A stretch of DNA of 21,898 bases from JAHELQ01 sp965603365 (GTDB taxonomy: Bacteria > Acidobacteriota > Aminicenantia > UBA2199): the NCBI GenBank assembly GCA_965603365.1, contig CBFDCR010000084.1, positions 1 to 21,898 of the forward strand, given 5' to 3'. Made by a program: the position numbers and the translations under genes. Position 1 is the first letter of the stretch. Each line of letters opens with the position of its first letter. The notes beneath the pieces are model-generated. The model searched no databases. It was given only the letters and a program-made list of their open reading frames with translations, and was not told where the DNA came from. Below, piece by piece: positions 21,777-21,898 of this stretch.

Positions 21777-21805
21777 ATAATAGGGCGATTTAACGGAATT
21801 GTCAA
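21777..21805 (-). promoter_or_regulatory. Promoter of the Rpn remnant
   Basis: On the minus strand a perfect TTGACA (plus 21800-21805), a 17-base spacer and TATTAT (plus 21777-21782, 5/6). Ten bases separate the -10 box from ATG 21766, giving a leader of about three to four bases. Confidence 0.6.
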
Positions 21806-21833
21806 CCGGACAACCGTATCCAGCCGGGCCGAT

Positions 21834-21860
21834 TTTACACCCCTTTGCATAGGTTATAAT
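21834..21860 (+). promoter_or_regulatory. Rightward promoter candidate at the window edge
   Basis: TTTACA (21834-21839, 5/6) and a perfect TATAAT (21855-21860) are separated by 15 bases, which is short. The transcript would start near 21867 and leave the window on the right; the gene is not visible. It diverges from the Rpn promoter. Confidence 0.35.
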
Positions 21861-21898
21861 AAAAGAGACAAAAAGTTGTTTAAATTCCCCGACAGTTT

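Noticed and set aside
21442..21777. 111-codon plus-strand open frame at the right end
   Set aside because: It is antisense to the Rpn remnant, whose protein similarity is clear on the minus strand.
1..21898. CRISPR arrays, insertion-sequence ends, rRNA, riboswitches
   Set aside because: No regularly spaced repeats, terminal inverted repeats, rRNA signatures or known riboswitch cores were seen.

Overview
This window looks like chromosome from a Gram-negative (diderm) bacterium of moderate GC content. The secretin PilQ and two lipoproteins require an outer membrane. The style of the proteins (long-spacer pil operon, alpha-glucan phosphorylase with an N-terminal DUF3417 domain, split lysine-ketoglutarate reductase/saccharopine dehydrogenase, Rpn-type nuclease remnant) resembles uncultured Acidobacteria-related lineages such as Candidatus Aminicenantes. 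That placement is an inference from protein style; no 16S or marker search was possible.

Layout. Positions 1-564 are a non-coding, pyrimidine- and A/T-rich region between an apparent leftward promoter and the rightward promoter of the pilus operon. Positions 565-5668 hold pilM-pilN-pilO-pilP-pilQ, tightly packed with ATGA overlaps: the inner-membrane alignment complex and outer-membrane secretin of a type IV pilus or related machine. Two lipoprotein genes follow almost without gaps (5679-7376); the second carries three predicted beta-sandwich modules ending in a BACON-like domain. Next come a TPR protein and an overlapping Roadblock/LC7-like protein that starts with TTG (7448-8843), then alpha-glucan phosphorylase (8949-11492) with its own promoter.

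Positions 11531-14311 on the minus strand form the translation-related operon def-fmt-rsmB. It is driven by a promoter that matches the sigma70 consensus exactly and places the predicted transcription start on the def start codon. mutL (14452-16119) diverges from it with the same geometry, so both may be leaderless. A second plus-strand operon (16210-20273) holds the two halves of the saccharopine lysine-degradation pathway, then yraN and a galT-like gene.

The right end (20345-21898) is a small mobile-element graveyard: tRNA-Thr(CGT) with another exact consensus promoter, then a tyrosine integrase broken by an internal deletion and a frameshift, then on the minus strand an Rpn-family nuclease remnant. 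In the remnant almost the whole catalytic region is deleted, but a promoter and a C-terminal open frame with its own strong ribosome-binding site remain. The most novel-looking points are this possible orphan RpnS-like intragenic product, the paired leaderless promoters of def and mutL, and the accessory lipoproteins and TPR/Roadblock pair attached to the pilus locus.
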